64,000 nt of DNA from Zooshikella sp050749885. GTDB taxonomy: Bacteria > Pseudomonadota > Gammaproteobacteria > Pseudomonadales > Zooshikellaceae. The translations under genes and the position numbers were made by a program. Positions 63,601-64,000 of the stretch are shown in pieces. Where the stretch lies: the NCBI RefSeq assembly GCF_050749885.1, contig NZ_JBOIUB010000004.1, positions 438,678 to 502,677 on the forward strand, given 5' to 3'. The notes below the pieces were generated by a model, which saw only the letters and a program-made list of their open reading frames with translations, ran no database searches and was not told the origin of the DNA. Position 1 is the stretch's first letter, and the number at the start of each line of letters is the position of its first letter.

Positions 63601-64000
63601 ATGAAATATGATGCCCGACAGTTATCAACAGAAGAAAAAGCATTATTAAGACGTTTAGCCGTTCAGAGAGTATTTGACGGTGAGTCACCAGCCAATGTTA
63701 CCCGTAGCTATGGGTTGGGAGAAAAGAGTATTTTCAAATGGTTAAAAATTGCTAGAACAGAGGGGGTAGACGCATTAGCTCCAAAACCTCGTCCAGGTCG
63801 AGCGCGATCGCTGAGTGATTTTGAGGCAGAAGAAGTTAAACGCTGGGTAATTAGTGGTGATCCACGACAGTATGGTTTCGACTTTGGGTTATGGACAAGG
63901 CAAATCATCGCCGATCTCATTAAAGACAGATTAGGTATTCCTTTAGGATTAACTGCTGTAGGAGATTTGTTACATCGAGTGGGCCTTACACCGCAAAAAC
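63601..64000 (+). CDS. IS630-family transposase, N-terminal part (cut by window edge)
   Basis: The frame is open from ATG 63601 to the window end (133 codons). The N-terminus is a helix-turn-helix pair of the IS630 type: RLAVQRVFDGESPANVTRSYGLGEKSIFKWL then DALAPKPRPGRARSLSD and ADLIKDRLGIPLGLTAVGDLLHRVGL. The DDE catalytic domain would lie beyond the window. The left end of the element probably lies in the 35 bp before the ATG. Confidence 0.85.
   Translation, partial: MKYDARQLSTEEKALLRRLAVQRVFDGESPANVTRSYGLGEKSIFKWLKIARTEGVDALAPKPRPGRARSLSDFEAEEVKRWVISGDPRQYGFDFGLWTRQIIADLIKDRLGIPLGLTAVGDLLHRVGLTPQK

Overview
The window comes from an AT-rich gammaproteobacterium. The first 15.8 kb is the distal part of a prodigiosin (red tripyrrole pigment) cluster, pigC to pigK plus pigM, all on the + strand. 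Low-GC DNA, prodigiosin genes, an NrtR-controlled NAD salvage operon, OmpA, MipA and PilZ proteins, and a MoxR/DUF58 operon together suggest a marine Oceanospirillales-like bacterium. Zooshikella or Spartinivicinus type organisms are my best guess, but this is inference and not read from a marker gene.

Layout. 1-15.8 kb: prodigiosin genes in the order C(partial)-D-E-F-G-H-I-J-K-M. C, D and E belong to the MAP (monopyrrole) branch and the condensing ligase. F to K and M belong to the MBC (bipyrrole) branch. 15.9-21 kb: a DUF4336 protein, a lipoprotein, an M74 murein endopeptidase, a Cds1-like PLP enzyme, and a DUF2721 gene coupled to an Sfp-type phosphopantetheinyl transferase that is the likely PigL. 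21-25.8 kb: a periplasmic binding protein, a Ca2+-type P-type ATPase, a thiamine-binding protein and a DUF5329 protein. 26-30.6 kb: NrtR divergent from pncA-pncB-nadE. 30.7-33 kb: sodB, a 41-codon small ORF and an NAD(P)-binding reductase. 33-42.9 kb: an envelope and signalling stretch with a coiled-coil membrane protein, lipoproteins, a pseudokinase-PEGA-SUMF1 protein, a double-FHA membrane protein, a Usp protein, OmpA and PilZ.

43-46.2 kb: a 263-bp IS5-like MITE and the housekeeping genes yjjG, yjjX and yigZ. 46.5-51.5 kb: a glycyl-radical module (FSA-type aldolase, activase, glycyl radical enzyme, DeoR regulator) with a perfect FNR box between its divergent arms. 51.7-54.2 kb: a MipA/OmpV porin-like protein, then an insertion-sequence graveyard (IS1595 and IS3 remnants) around one orphan gene. 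54.2-60.9 kb: a six-gene overlapping operon on the minus strand (RDD, SpoIIM, DUF4129, DUF4350, MoxR, DUF58). 61.2-64 kb: an accessory stretch with an alpha/beta hydrolase, GNAT, small membrane proteins and a macrodomain, ending in an IS630-family transposase cut by the window edge.

The most interesting items are the degenerate third carrier domain in PigH, the pseudokinase-PEGA-SUMF1 and double-FHA pair, the FNR-controlled glycyl-radical sugar module in a marine pigment producer, the MITE, and a family of short ATACCC/GGGTAT palindromes scattered between genes. No tRNA, rRNA or CRISPR array was seen.
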